The position numbers and the translations under genes were made by a program. The notes beneath the pieces were generated by a model. It was not told the origin of the DNA, made no database searches, and saw nothing but the letters and a program-made list of their open reading frames with translations. From assembly GCF_963576545.1 (NCBI RefSeq), contig NC_083648.1:10217739-10281738 (forward strand): a stretch of 64,000 nt of DNA. The letters run 5' to 3'. This document shows, one piece after another, positions 40,301-50,784 of this stretch; positions within the stretch are counted from its first letter, which is position 1; every line of letters begins with the position of its first letter. Origin of the DNA: Limanda limanda (lineage: Eukaryota > Chordata > Actinopteri > Pleuronectiformes > Pleuronectidae).

Positions 40301-43300
40301 AGTTGGGAAATCCCTCTATCAATGGCGCTCCCCGCCCTGCTGCACGTCAGGGCTAATCAGTCCTTAAGGCCTGGTAATGAGACGCCCGCCACCACTGTCT
40401 GCCAGGCAACGCCGGCCTGAGTCCGCGCTAACTCTGCTGCTCCTAATGAGTGGTAATCACCCAGCAGCTCCCCACAAACCACTGTAGGGATGCCGGCACG
40501 CACATGAGGCAGGCAAACCAGAAGACAGGGGGGGAGAGAGAGAGAGGAGGGAACCAAAGGACATGTTTACACAGAGCCGCTTAAAAAACAACTTGTAACA
40601 TTTCAGGGCTGCGCTGAAGAACCGAGGCTGCCTTAAAAACTTTAAAACACTCGGCTGTTTGATACACACCAGGAACTAATTCGCCACGGTGATAAAATCC
40701 TTTTACAGCTGCGTACTGAAAAAAGAAATCAGCCCCCATCAGTAAATTTACACACATCCCATTTGTTATCCTGTTGTTTTTGGCGCGCTGCCTCACTTAA
40801 TGGAGCGCTGGAAACAAGAGAAGCATCTGAAAGGACACCAGCTCCTCGGGATCAAACTGATCACACAGTGTTTCAGGATAGTTGTCGTAAAAAAAATAAC
40901 CTCAATATGAGCTTCCTCCGGATGCTGTGGTGCCTCAGTGATTGGTCAATTCTAGCTGCGTGTCTGTGGGCAACCTTCCTGTATGTGTCGCAAATGAACG
41001 AAATAAAAAAAACTCTTGACTCAGTGTTAGGACTAACATTCATCTCAGTTTACTAGACCACAGAATGACATGCCTTTTTACCCAAACCAACATTTCAACA
41101 AGACTTGTCAGACTGCACTCTCAGCTGTGATGGGGTCAACTGAGCAAACAAATCGTTTCCTTCCTCCTTCCAGCTTTTCCCCCAGATCTCCTCGAGGTGC
41201 TCCGGCTCAGCCCTGGAGTCAGGTAGAGAAAGCCGGACGAACATCTCCCGTTTAAACTCTAATGATAACGGATTTAGCAGAACCAGCACCTGCCACAACA
41301 GGCTGAGGGAGAGAAAATGAGCGCTCACATTCTTGTGGCAAAGGATGACAATTTAAGCGAGTGCTCGACTACGCCAGGAATCCCACCCCACCCTCGGCCT
41401 GCGCAGACTATGGGCAGGAGAGATTGTGTTTATGTTACACTTACGCTCCACCGCACTTTGGAAATTGGGTATGCAACATTGACCCTCTATTTTGAGTAAA
41501 TCAGTACCCAGGAGGCCCTAGGATGCCTTGTGCTCGTGGAATATTTATTTGAACAGGTTTGTGTTCGTATGCGCCGCAGTCAAAGCTGAGCCGGAGAGTC
41601 ACCGGTGTCGAGTTTCTGGGAAGTTGGCCGCAGGGCAGTCACATTTTGTATCTGTGTCACCTGTGCAGGCTCTTTCAGTAAACGCTCCGGGCTCCTCCAC
41701 TGCAAATCATTCACTGACACTCATTCATATTCCCTTCTCTGCGGAACAGCAAGTCGGGAGTATCGTAATTCCACATGTCCTCCCTGCGCTGCACAGGCCA
41801 CAGATAGAGACCAGACTGACAGCGGGAAGTGACAACAAGTGCTAACTGAATAAGTAAATATGCATTACCATTAGGACCATTAAGGCCAGTGTGAGCGCCA
41901 ATTTGGCACAACAACTGTAATACACACTGCCTGCCAAGGTTGACACTGCAGCAGGGAGGGAGACAGAAACAGAGATTGAGGATGTGGGTATAGGGAGGAG
42001 TGGGGGGGCACATTTGTTCCACTAACGCAACTTTGGAGCTTCATTGAAACCGAAGACAGAGTCGGGGACGGAGAAAGAACTTCATATATGCACGAGCATT
42101 ACAGCTGATGACGTTTGGCTGTGAAGGGCTGTGATGTTTCCAGCATGCAGAGCTATTACAGGTGCCACACAGCATGTTTGCATCACCCAGTTTCCAAAGA
42201 TGAGTGCCAACACTTTGGTGCAACACCCAAGAGAACAACATTTACCCAGAGATGTGAGAAACTGGGTGTAGCTACGAATGATCTGGTTTATTCACACAGT
42301 TTGATGTCTCGAGTCCTTGTGTGTTTTGACCGCCCTTTTATACCGTCTTTAGGATAACCTGAAGAAAGTTAGACCCTTGTCAACAGGTGGGCAGGTCTGA
42401 CACACCGGTGTAAGGGGGCCCTCAGGGGACAGTGCTCTCTTACAGGTTCACAACAGGTTCCCAGATCACCTAACACTCCTGGATCCTGCACAACAGCCAA
42501 ACCTATAAATCTGACTCCGCTGGAAAGTCCTCGAGTGTCATCACTCCGCATGCAGCCATTTGTCTCCTTGCGCTTCACTAACAACACCCATCAACACCGA
42601 TGCACTGGGGAAAGAGGCTGCTTCTGTTAAGTACAAGATGCCACTTTGACAGTTTTAAATGTACAGTCCCCCCCCCCCCCCTCCCAGGTGAAACATTGGC
42701 TGGTTTTACATCTGACCTCATCTGAGTGACCTCGGCCTCCCTGTGCTGAGAATGTTCTCAGACAGAAAGGAAAACTGACGGGAGCACCTCATGTGGGCAG
42801 ACAGACTGGAGTTCAGTGCCACTCTGAAGAGGAGGAGGTCATAGTGGGCTACACCTAGAATCCAAGGCGTTTCCTGGGAATTACTTTTAGAAATCTACAC
42901 CCCGGTGCTATTCCTAAATTAAACACTATTATGTTATATGACATGATTCATGAAAAGTTGAAGAAAAAAAAAACTTAAGATTAATTCCCCGACACGTGTT
43001 CCAAAGTGTTTTTTAAACTTGATGGAGGCAGCAGAAAAACCCCTGCCGGAGTTGTATGATATGTTTATGCTGGATGGGGGAATTTTCTGTGCAAGCTGAG
43101 CAGACGTTTCGGCCACCACCAGTTCAGTTCAGTCAGATCGCTTTATTGTTACCAGCTGTGGAGTCTGGGGCAAATACACTCACCTTTTTCTGCACGGCTG
43201 TTTTCAGAGTCGACTTAAGGATATGATTTTACTCTGAGCACAATAATCAGACGACCCGCTACCTGCCAGTCAAACGTGCCAGGGCTGTTCCCCGGTGCAC

Positions 43301-43817
43301 GCTGGCTCAATTGTCAAGGGGAAAGAACTGGAACCATCTACCTTTAATATATGTTGTGTCAATAGGCTAGAGTTATAGATACTTTCTGGCACTGACTTTC
43401 ACAGAAAAAGGAACAGTCAGCAGCTTTAGTGAGGCCAAGTCATGTGCAGACAACCTGCTGCAGCGACCAGCTGTGAGGCCGCTGCACGCTGCGAAACCGC
43501 CGCCAAGTGACACCGCACTGACCCGCAGAGAATAGAGAAGTCAAAACGTGCCCTAAATAAATGCCCGTCGTTTGTCTTTCGAGAAGAAAGAGAAGATTTA
43601 AGAAAATTGGTCACATTTGGGAACGTTTAAAGAGTTAAAAGGAAAAAAGTTGTTACCGGCTTTGTAATTCAAGAACCAATCAACCAATCACATGCAATCA
43701 TCTGTGGCTTAATGTCAGTCCTTACCCGAAATATGCTGCGGCTGGTCCCGGCAAGTGGAGAAGATGCACTATGACTGTGAATGATAACCATCCCAGGAGT
43801 AGGTGTCCATCCAGCAT
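27820..43817 (-). CDS. wnt9a: Wnt9a, secreted Wnt ligand, complete coding sequence in four exons
   Basis: Coding exons are 43817-43726, 31792-31533, 31415-31153 and 28338-27820. They total 1,134 nt and encode 377 residues; phases join exactly and all three introns are GT-AG. The protein is a secreted morphogen predicted to act extracellularly through Frizzled receptors. Visible features: hydrophobic signal peptide (about residues 1-28); N-glycosylation site N103-C-T; the lipidation motif [10 protein letters not shown] at 215-224, with S221 as the expected palmitoleoylated serine; and a C-terminal cysteine-rich domain with [11 protein letters not shown] at 335-345, ending YTCKG. I count 24 cysteines, the family norm. 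Wnt9a rather than Wnt9b is supported by the start MLDG, by [10 protein letters not shown] and [10 protein letters not shown], and by the motif [15 protein letters not shown]. Human WNT9A is about 365 residues; the extra length includes a 13-glutamine run (272-284) in the variable linker. The divergent neighbour wnt3a fits WNT9A-WNT3A synteny. Confidence 0.96.
28102..28140 (-). repeat. In-frame CAG/CAA glutamine tract inside wnt9a
   Basis: Thirteen consecutive glutamine codons, ten CAG and three CAA, lie in wnt9a exon 4 in the linker between the acylated N-terminal domain and the C-terminal cysteine domain. They are flanked by a serine codon and a proline-leucine segment. The CAA interruptions make the tract less prone to slippage than pure CAG. 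Human WNT9A has a non-glutamine linker here. Confidence 0.97.
28339..31152 (-). other. wnt9a: wnt9a intron 3
   Basis: This 2.8 kb intron runs from donor GTAAGG to an acceptor ending AACCAG. No repeat, RNA or nested gene is recognised in it. Confidence 0.9.
31153..31415 (-). CDS. wnt9a: wnt9a coding exon 3
   Basis: This 263 nt exon encodes residues 118-205, from [14 protein letters not shown] to HNTNVGMK. It includes the conserved [15 protein letters not shown] cysteine cluster and [14 protein letters not shown]. It is separated from exon 2 by an intron of only 117 bp (31416-31532), whose acceptor ends TTCTGTAG. The donor GTAAGG begins at 31152, in phase 0. Confidence 0.97.
31533..31792 (-). 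CDS. wnt9a: wnt9a coding exon 2
   Basis: This 260 nt exon encodes residues 31-118, from GLTGNEP to LKRG. It contains C59, C72, C93 and C104 and the conserved N-glycosylation sequence in RWNCTLEG. The acceptor is a pyrimidine-rich tract ending CCTCCAG at 31793. The donor GTATGG begins at 31532. Phases are 2 in and 1 out. The sequence [15 protein letters not shown] is characteristic of Wnt9a. Confidence 0.97.
36676..36737. repeat. Polypyrimidine tract in wnt9a intron 1
   Basis: About 62 bp made almost only of C and T (CCT, CTC and CTT units) on the plus strand, so a purine tract in the wnt9a transcript. Long mirror-like tracts of this kind can form triplex DNA. A GT-rich, alternating stretch lies about 150 bp to the left (36450-36530). 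Confidence 0.85.
38369..38380. repeat. Poly-G run in wnt9a intron 1
   Basis: Twelve consecutive G bases on the plus strand, followed by AAGG. Confidence 0.9.
38680..38860 (+). repeat. Possible decayed interspersed repeat in wnt9a intron 1
   Basis: It opens 'attaaagcagcagtaacc' and continues 'gctgattgctgcagagaac...catccatgtcagtctgactgtccaatcac', which resembles a fish repeat that begins 'ttaaagcagcagtaggtaac'. Low certainty. Confidence 0.35.
40320..40510. promoter_or_regulatory. Candidate enhancer in wnt9a intron 1
   Basis: A GC-richer island in AT-rich intron with several intact TAAT-type words (GGCTAATCAG, GGTAATGAG, CCTAATGAG, GGTAATCACC) spaced over about 130 bp. No repeat or coding signature is seen. 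Function is inferred only. Confidence 0.3.
42668..42681. repeat. Poly-C run in wnt9a intron 1
   Basis: Fourteen consecutive C bases, then TCCC, about 1.1 kb downstream of wnt9a exon 1 in the direction of transcription. Confidence 0.9.
43726..43817 (-). CDS. wnt9a: wnt9a coding exon 1 (signal peptide)
   Basis: Ninety-two coding nucleotides encode residues 1-30 plus two bases of codon 31. The peptide starts [10 protein letters not shown] and continues through a hydrophobic core to PAAAYFG, a typical signal peptide with probable cleavage after the AAA. The start has A at -3. Another ATG at 43810 is in a different frame and reaches a stop after 13 codons, so it is rejected. The donor GTAAGG begins at 43725 after phase 2, and exon 2 supplies the last base of the glycine codon. 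Confidence 0.92.
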
Positions 43818-43889
43818 TTTGCTGCGGCTCCAGGGCAGATCATTTCGTTTCTCCTGAGTAGCTGTGTAAAATCCTGTGCTCAATGTTCA

Positions 43890-43910
43890 ACACTTCTTAT
43901 AGAGAGAGGC
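43890..43910 (-). promoter_or_regulatory. wnt9a: Candidate TATA-like box of wnt9a
   Basis: On the minus strand the sequence CTCTATAAGAAG has its TATAAG core at 43901-43896, 79 bp upstream of the start codon. A TATA box here would place transcription initiation near 43870, giving a 5' UTR of about 50 nt. The position is plausible but no initiator is proven. Confidence 0.4.
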
Positions 43911-43935
43911 GCTGCACTGCTCCTCCCATCAGCAC

Positions 43936-43952
43936 AGAGAGAGAGAGAGGGA

Positions 43953-43991
<39 letters not shown>
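43936..43991. repeat. GA/CT microsatellite upstream of wnt9a
   Basis: About 56 bp of nearly pure GA dinucleotide with a few GGGA interruptions, followed by a G-rich run to 44000. It lies 119-174 bp upstream of the wnt9a ATG and reads as a CT tract in the direction of wnt9a transcription, so it is in or next to the core promoter. Confidence 0.9.
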
Positions 43992-43994
<3 letters not shown>

Positions 43995-45920
43995 AGGGGG
44001 TGGAGAGCTGAACTGATTCACAATTCACTTCCAGATAAATATAAATCATCTGTGATTTATGATTGGCATGTGGGTGTTTTCGGGCACTACACCAGACTGA
44101 GGTCAATGTGAGGCCTTTCACTGTGTGATAGAGTTTATTTCAAGAAACTCCAGCTTTCATTCATTCGGCTTGATTGACTGGACAAACTGCTTAATGCAGC
44201 AACACCAGTCTACATGGTTTGCCCTATAGGAATGTGGCTATAAGTTTCAATAACGTGATGTACTAAAAATCTTTTGCATTCAAGGACAGTTTAGCTGAAA
44301 AAACAACATAAATTGATTTGTGATTCGCTCAAAAGCTTCATAAGAACTGGACGCTTGTGGTGAGATAGTTTTTTTCTAAGGTGATAACTAAATTTTGAAA
44401 CGTAACTTTTGACAGTCCTGTCCTTTCCATGTGTATAGTGTATTTCTTCTACATTCCAAGTTACGATTTCACATAGAAAAACTTTGATGAATTAATAGAA
44501 TATGATACATTGTTTTAGAATGAACTAAACTCAATCTGCAAAAGTAAAATGTGCGGATTGCATTAGTTATAACAAGCCAATGACATAAAGGACTCGTGGG
44601 CCATTTTTCTGCATGTCCAGTACTTTAAAAAAAAATGTTGCTCCCACATTGTACTTACAGTAAGTAAGATTTTGAATATATGTTATTTTATATCTCCACT
44701 TTCACTCGGATAAAGTATCTGGATAATTTTTCCACCACTTGTGCAATAAATGGAAATATATAAAGTTCAACCTGCGTCTGTGTTGACTTCATCTGTCAAC
44801 AATACATCACAAGCTGCAGTGTCGAAGATTCTGGTCAGAGATTGTCTGTTAAGTGAAATATCAGTCTGGTCTTGCCTCCTGCGAGAGTTCTTCCAAACCA
44901 CATGCGCTGAGATGAGTTCATCTGCAGTTCACATGGAAGAAAGAAAATTAGTCCACCAATATAACTGCAGGCGATTCCACAAGAATGAGAACTGAAGACA
45001 AAAACCTTTAATCACTTAGCAAAATATCATATTGAGCAACATAAATCAATCGGCAAACTGGCAAAGAAATCTAAACCTTTTGACAGGTCTGCTCTTGAAA
45101 AAATATTTACTCATCCTACGCATGTCCATTGCGTAAGATTTTGAGTTTACTAAAAAGTTCACGTATTGTCAAAGAAAATCTTTTCTAATGTGCCACCTGA
45201 AAAAAGTATAGACTTACTTGTTTTATGAAGATGCCTGTTTGTAAAATACACACTCTATTACTTTGTCGGATTCTACTCGGGCTAATTCTAAGTTTTTTCC
45301 ATTTTAATTTATTATTTTAAGACTCAGCAGATGTTCAAATTGCATTGCTTGACATTGATGTTTACAGATTTCAGTCAATAGATTTGTTGACAAAAGTTGA
45401 TCTCCTGTATGTAATGAATACCTACAAACTGTTTGCCAGCTGAGAATGTCTTTAGTCGGGGACAACCCGCCTTAACTCCTGTGTAAACTCAATGGCCACG
45501 CTCGTACGTGACATCTTTTGTGTCCATACACACCTAGATTTTCTGGCACATGCGGAGAGAGAGGTATCTGAAGTTGGGAAGAGTCCAGGTTTTCTCAGCT
45601 GTACCTGGAGAGTGCTCCCGTGCCAGGATTCAGGATGAGGTCTATTCATTCCCGATCTCAAACAATATCCAGGCCGTTTGCCGCAGATCACAAACAGCCC
45701 CAGACGGGCCAAGTGGCTTCACACGCAGCCAAGTTTCTACTTACTGTGTGTAAACAATACAGCAACACACAATAGGAGATTAAAGTGTGCAGGCGTGATG
45801 ATTACAGTGGCGTGTTTCACATGAAAAGGGATCTCTGATGATCGTTCCCATAAACATCTCCCCAGCCAGTTCCTTGAAAGTGGATGAATGGCTTGTAGCT
45901 CAAGCAGAAAACTTTGGCAG
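43992..45920. other. Intergenic DNA between wnt9a and wnt3a, wnt9a side
   Basis: AT-rich noncoding DNA; no repeat or gene is recognised. Confidence 0.6.
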
Positions 45921-46625
45921 TTGAATGTAAGGCTATAGCCAGTGGCCAATTCGTTTAGCTTAGCACTAAGACTGGAGACAGGGGTAAACAATAGACTGTA
46001 TATAAAAGATGGACAATGTGAGCGTTCCCCAAAAGTAAAGCCAAATCGTATTGCTCACCCCCTGGTGGCTGGCTGCAGAAGGGGTCATAAATCCTGTCTC
46101 CTCCTTGTTAGCAGATGGGACATGGACCATCCATATTTTTATCAATTCTCAAGTGGTAAACAGCTTGACTGGAGTTGTCAGATTGTGAGAAGATCCACCG
46201 TTTTATAGCCCTAAAACTCACTAATTAATATTTTGTACATTGTTTCTTTAAGTCTATACAAGAATTGTGATATGCACATTTTTACTCGTTGGCTCTGCAG
46301 CTGCTGGGCAACTAGCTGAGGGAAGTAAATAAACAAATTGTCCAGCATGTAATCATAGGTCATATACCGCCCTGATGTTTTCTATGGATTAAACAAACAA
46401 GCTATTTATTTAGCTGTAGAGCTGCTGGTGTTTCTACGTTATCTTCGAACATAACTACTTGGCCTGTCTCCCTGTGTTTCTAGTGTTTATGTTAAGCTTA
46501 GCTAAAATGCTTCTGGCTGTAGCTTCATATTCGACATACTTATATAGACCCGGTCCTTTCTCCGAACTCTCTGCCAGAGGGCAATTTAGTGAATTTCCCA
46601 AAAATGTCAAACTCTTCCTTTTAAA
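45921..46625. mobile_element. Second copy of the same TIR-like element, split by another repeat
   Basis: The left end (about 45921-45990) reads 'ctatagccag...ttagcttagcac...aagactggagacagggg'. The right end (about 46461-46622) reads as its reverse complement, 'ctccctg...gttaagcttagct...ctggctgtagcttcatatt', then 'tttcccaaaaatgtcaaactcttcc'. These match the two ends of the element at 25.8 kb and its teleost relatives. Between them sits a different repeat. Confidence 0.6.
45990..46260 (+). repeat. Repeat nested inside the TIR-like element
   Basis: It starts 'atagactgtatataaaagatgg' and contains 'ccccctggtggctggctgcag', 'gtcataaatcctgtctcctcc' and 'gttagcagatgggacatgg', then 'tttgtacattgtttctttaag'. 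This is the order of a frequent teleost repeat. It lies between the two ends of the surrounding element, so it most likely inserted later. Confidence 0.6.
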
Positions 46626-49600
46626 TTTCATAAGTAAACAAAATGCTACTCAACTGTTTCCAGGCGGAATCATAGATACATATTTGCGTAGAGGATTAGG
46701 CAAACCAGTCACAGCTGAGTTTGCAAGTCTTACACATTTGCTCTTTGCGTGATATCCCTTTTGGTGCCTGATATCATTTTAGCATGAACACAGGTGAGCA
46801 CATGAAAGCCCAGGAATGTGCTTTTTCAACATTATAAGCTTGTCAGTCATTCCCAAAGGGCAGTTATTCAAAAGCTTATCGGCCCCCAGTAAGGGCCTTG
46901 CTTCTTAATAACACCTGGTTTTAAGGAGATCAGCGGGAGGGTTTGTCAGTACATGACAAGAATGGACGCTAATCCCATGCAATACCCACTGGTCCTGCAT
47001 GTCTCTTGAGTGGGATAATTGATTCCCACACCCTTCTTGAAACTCTCTCGCCCCCTCTCCTCATACCCGGCAACTGAGAAAACAGAGCTTGTTCATTCTG
47101 GTGTCGAGGGAATGGGAACAAAAGCTTGTTTTTTACTCCTGTGAGGGTTGGAGTAAGGGCTGTCATGAGAGTTGTAGGTGGTAGTAGAAATTTGTTTGGT
47201 AATGGACACTAATCTCTTTAGGCTGTCAGGAGTGCTTCTTTCCCTGCTGTTGGAGATACCTTACCTTCAGCTACCATTTTGTGCCTCTCAGATTCTCTAC
47301 CATGCAAATGCAAGTGAAAAATAAAGCATTTTAGATGTAAATATGAAAGATCGTCCAGAACACAGACATATCAGGTATCCATGAGAAAGTCACCCTTACG
47401 GAAAGTCAACCTGCTTCTGCTCCATGTGTGACTGGAATACCCAGTTCAGATTAGAGCGTTAGCCTGAAGTGTTACATTTCTTCGCAATTACAATGAGATT
47501 CCTCTGGGCATTGAGGTTAGTCTGTGCACTGACTATTTAAATGAGGTGGAATGTGCTGTAGGACGTTGATGGAGTTGAAGGTATTTTCCTTGAAATGAGC
47601 AATCTCCTAAAATGCATTTTAAAATTATTCAGTGAATAAGAGATCCACAAAGATGTGTGATCATTTAAAGTGAAACCAATTTATCTCAATGAATGTTAAC
47701 CCCAAAAAATTGGGTTGTATTTTATACATTTTTTTTAGTGAAGAGCAAAGATTAGATTCCTCATTCCATCTTCTCGGAGTCGTATTAGCCTTGGTCTGAC
47801 CTTGTCTTGATATCATATCCCTGGAGAGGAATGTAAATCGTATCCGTCCAATCCCAACCCAGTTACCACCAAACTCCACGTTCTCATCACCCCTACTCCG
47901 CTGCAGGGCCACATGATCTTTTGCATGTACCAGACATAATTTGTGGCTTAGGTTTGGAGGCTGACGGTGCGTCTGCGCCTCTCTGCTGTTTCAGGCGTCG
48001 GGGTGCAACATGTGCAGCGTTTCTCAGGACTGCTCAGGAAAAGTCTGTCCTCAGGGGTAGGAGAGGTAGCTGTTGTTTTTTAAAAACCTCACTACAACCA
48101 CCGTCAGCCTCCTCCCCTGGTTTTGCCACGTCTTTAAAAGGGAGACAAAACGTAGATGGAGATTAAAGGAGATGAAAGAAGGAGGGCAAGGTGCAAAAAA
48201 AATGAAATCCCAACAAGAAAGTAACTAAATTAAGATGCAATACAAAGAGCTCTTGCCTAAACGTGTCTCCTTCATTCACCTTGTGTGCAGAAACCAAAAC
48301 AGTAGTTGCAGTTTAAAGTAGAAGCACCTTGCTATCAAAAATACAGAGGAACTTAATCCCAGTGCTTTATTTGTGGCATGTAACCTATAGTCCGTGCACA
48401 TTTTCTAGTGAAGTGTTATGACACACTTGAGCCAAATTGCATGTGAGCATGTGGTGGCTTGTCTGTTCTTGAGTGTTTAAGGAGGCACATCTAAGCTGCT
48501 GCTGTATAACTATGGGAGGAAACACGTAATACCCTCAATGCAAGGTGAAATGTTTGCTGAAGCGAAATTCTTGAAAAAGTCTTGAAAAAGGTCAAACTTT
48601 AATCTAGGCAATGGAGAAAATATGTTTCCCAAGGTGATTTATTTTATTTAAGTTTGTTTCGTCAACGTTTTCATCCCATTGGCAGCCAATAGCTTTACTC
48701 ATTCATGCATTCATTACATTTCATGTCTTGCAAAAATTATATCAACATATGACATTGATTTCAATCCACAGGCTACTACCACAGGCCTATTATTTCCATA
48801 GCCTCATGATACAATGCAGTCTCTAGTTTCCCAGCAACCTGTGAAACACCCAGCGTGATGGTGTTTACAGAATCGCAATTTTCTATTTTCCCTTGAACAA
48901 ACATGGCAGTTCATCCAGGTTGGCTTCATTTCATTGGAGAAAGCATCTGCAATGACAACGAAGTCTCAACAGTGAAAGTAGTGACATGCAGAGGAGTCGG
49001 GGCCAGGAAATTACAGGTTGCTCTACGCAGACAGAAGATATGGTAGATGTACTGTATATAGAATGGGTCATGGTCTTGACCAACAGGTGGTGATGATGGA
49101 ATGGTATGATCTGCTTTGCTTAGCGTTAACGAAACAAGACAGAGTCCAGCTGAGCAGCTGTGGTCAGCGCAGCCTCCCTCTCAGCCAATCGTGACCTGGG
49201 ATGACCTAGGGGAACATGTCATTGTGAGGAACAGTCCAGAGAAGAAGAGGAGGCCGGAGAAAGGTGGAGAAGTGGAGACTTTCTCTCAGTCTCAGCGGTT
49301 GATAAAAAACACAGCTCCCTGATATGACATGTAGGGCTGTTCCTGTGATTAATTCTGCATTGCTTCTTCTTGTTTTCTGGCTTCACCCCGCTGGTAAACT
49401 GTGTGACCTCAGAACTAACATGACTATCTGAGTCCCTCCAAGGAAAAACCTTGTGACCAGAGAGTCCCGCCACAGATAGTTTCAGACCTCAGTTGTCGAG
49501 AAAGTGAGACTTTAAAGAATACACAGGATTTGAGGTCTTTGGGCGTATATATACGCTTCCCATGCAATTAGATATTAGTTATCATTCTTTTCTCTTTAAC

Positions 49601-49654
49601 TCCTTTCAGATATTACTGTAGCTGTAGTGGATACTGATTTATAGCACATTTGTG
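46626..49654. other. Intergenic DNA between wnt9a and wnt3a, middle
   Basis: No gene. The stretch at 46.83-46.97 kb ('ttattcaaaagcttatcgg' and 'cttcttaataacacctgg') looks unusually non-repetitive and could be conserved regulatory DNA. Confidence 0.5.
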
Positions 49655-49775
49655 TGGCTAAAAGGAACTATAAACCTTTCAGTATCCATCGTATGTGTGG
49701 TGTTCCACAGGGATCTGTACTTGGTCCTTTACTATTGTCTATCTTCATGTTAATTTCTGTATTTATATAATTCTC
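49655..49775 (+). mobile_element. Fossil LINE (L2/Maui-like) reverse-transcriptase fragment
   Basis: Positions 49693-49749 translate as MCGVPQGSVLGPLLLSIFM, the conserved GVPQGSxLGPLLF block of non-LTR retrotransposon reverse transcriptases. A stop follows nine codons later (TATATAA), and neither the upstream RT core nor a recognisable ADD motif is found, so it is a dead fragment. Confidence 0.7.
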
Positions 49776-50713
49776 ACACCCAGCGCTCTTTTAATTCAAA
49801 TGATCTCATAACGTATTTCAATTAGACTCAAATATATCAGACTTTTTTTATCAAATGCACAGATTATCTTTGTCTTAAATAAGCCTCATCATAGGAATAT
49901 CATTCAACAACAAACTTTACTCTGGTCTTCATTCAAACACTGCTTCCAATTATTTCCATAATATGATCTTTTCTCTATGCAGGATTCATATAACTATCAT
50001 CAAACTTTGATTGCAACTCTGCTAAACATTTAGCCTCATTCTCAGCTATACTGCTCTGCAGTGACGTGCCATAGAAATTATGTGAGCTCAAACACAATAA
50101 GTAAGACCACGGACTGTTTACATTACGATTTGGAAGTAGTCTCCCATGATTTGTCTTATCAGAAGCCTTTTTACACCCTGTATTACCAAGAGGCAAGTAC
50201 GCGAGATAGGGACGTCAACGCTTGGGGTAATGCCCATCCTGATGATAAAGGCAAAGCAGAGGCCGACCCATTGCTTTGTTTCCCATTTCTGGAAACTGAC
50301 GGACAAGTAAAAGGGGGGAAGTGATGAGTTATTTCAAGGTGTGAGCTTGTGGGGAGGGCTGCGTCTTATTCAGGCACAACTGTCCTCCCTTTTCTCTTGG
50401 GCAGATAATAGCTTGGATAGAGCTGGCAACACAAAGGGAAGCGTCATCGTTTATAAGTCCTGCTTCTGTTTCTCACTGAATACTTGATTGTTTTCAGTTG
50501 TCATTTACAGATAATAACATTTACAGTGACAATACATCTGAATACATCAAGTTGGAAAGCGTGAGCAAGATTTTAGATAATTTTTCTCCCAAAGTGTTAA
50601 CATAAGGTCATGATGAAAACCCTATCAGAGATATGAAGTCTTAAATGTCAGTTACTCAAAATGTCATCTACAATAAATGATTCACAGGAGTAATTACAGT
50701 TCAACATTGAAGA

Positions 50714-50784
50714 CGATAAGATAAGATGAACTTTAATAATCCCATTGGGAGAAATGTGTATCAATACAGCAGCAGCAGCAGCAG
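50714..50784 (+). repeat. Short teleost repeat fragment with a CAG tail
   Basis: 'gataagataagatgaactttaataatccca...gggagaaatg...tacagcagcagcagcagcag' matches the common fish tail 'gataagat...ctttattgatccc...ggggaaatt...tacagcagc'. Confidence 0.55.

Larger units (their letters stand above)
31793..43725 (-). other. wnt9a: wnt9a intron 1
   Basis: This 11.9 kb intron runs from donor GTAAGG to an acceptor ending CCTCCAG. It holds the polypyrimidine tract, two homopolymer runs, one possible repeat (38.7 kb) and candidate regulatory blocks (37.6-37.8 and 40.3-40.5 kb). No nested exon is recognised. Confidence 0.9.

Noticed and set aside
27820..43817. Initial call of this gene as wnt9b
   Set aside because: Wnt9b lacks the MLDG start, [10 protein letters not shown] followed by the MSALECQ segment, and [11 protein letters not shown]; these match Wnt9a.
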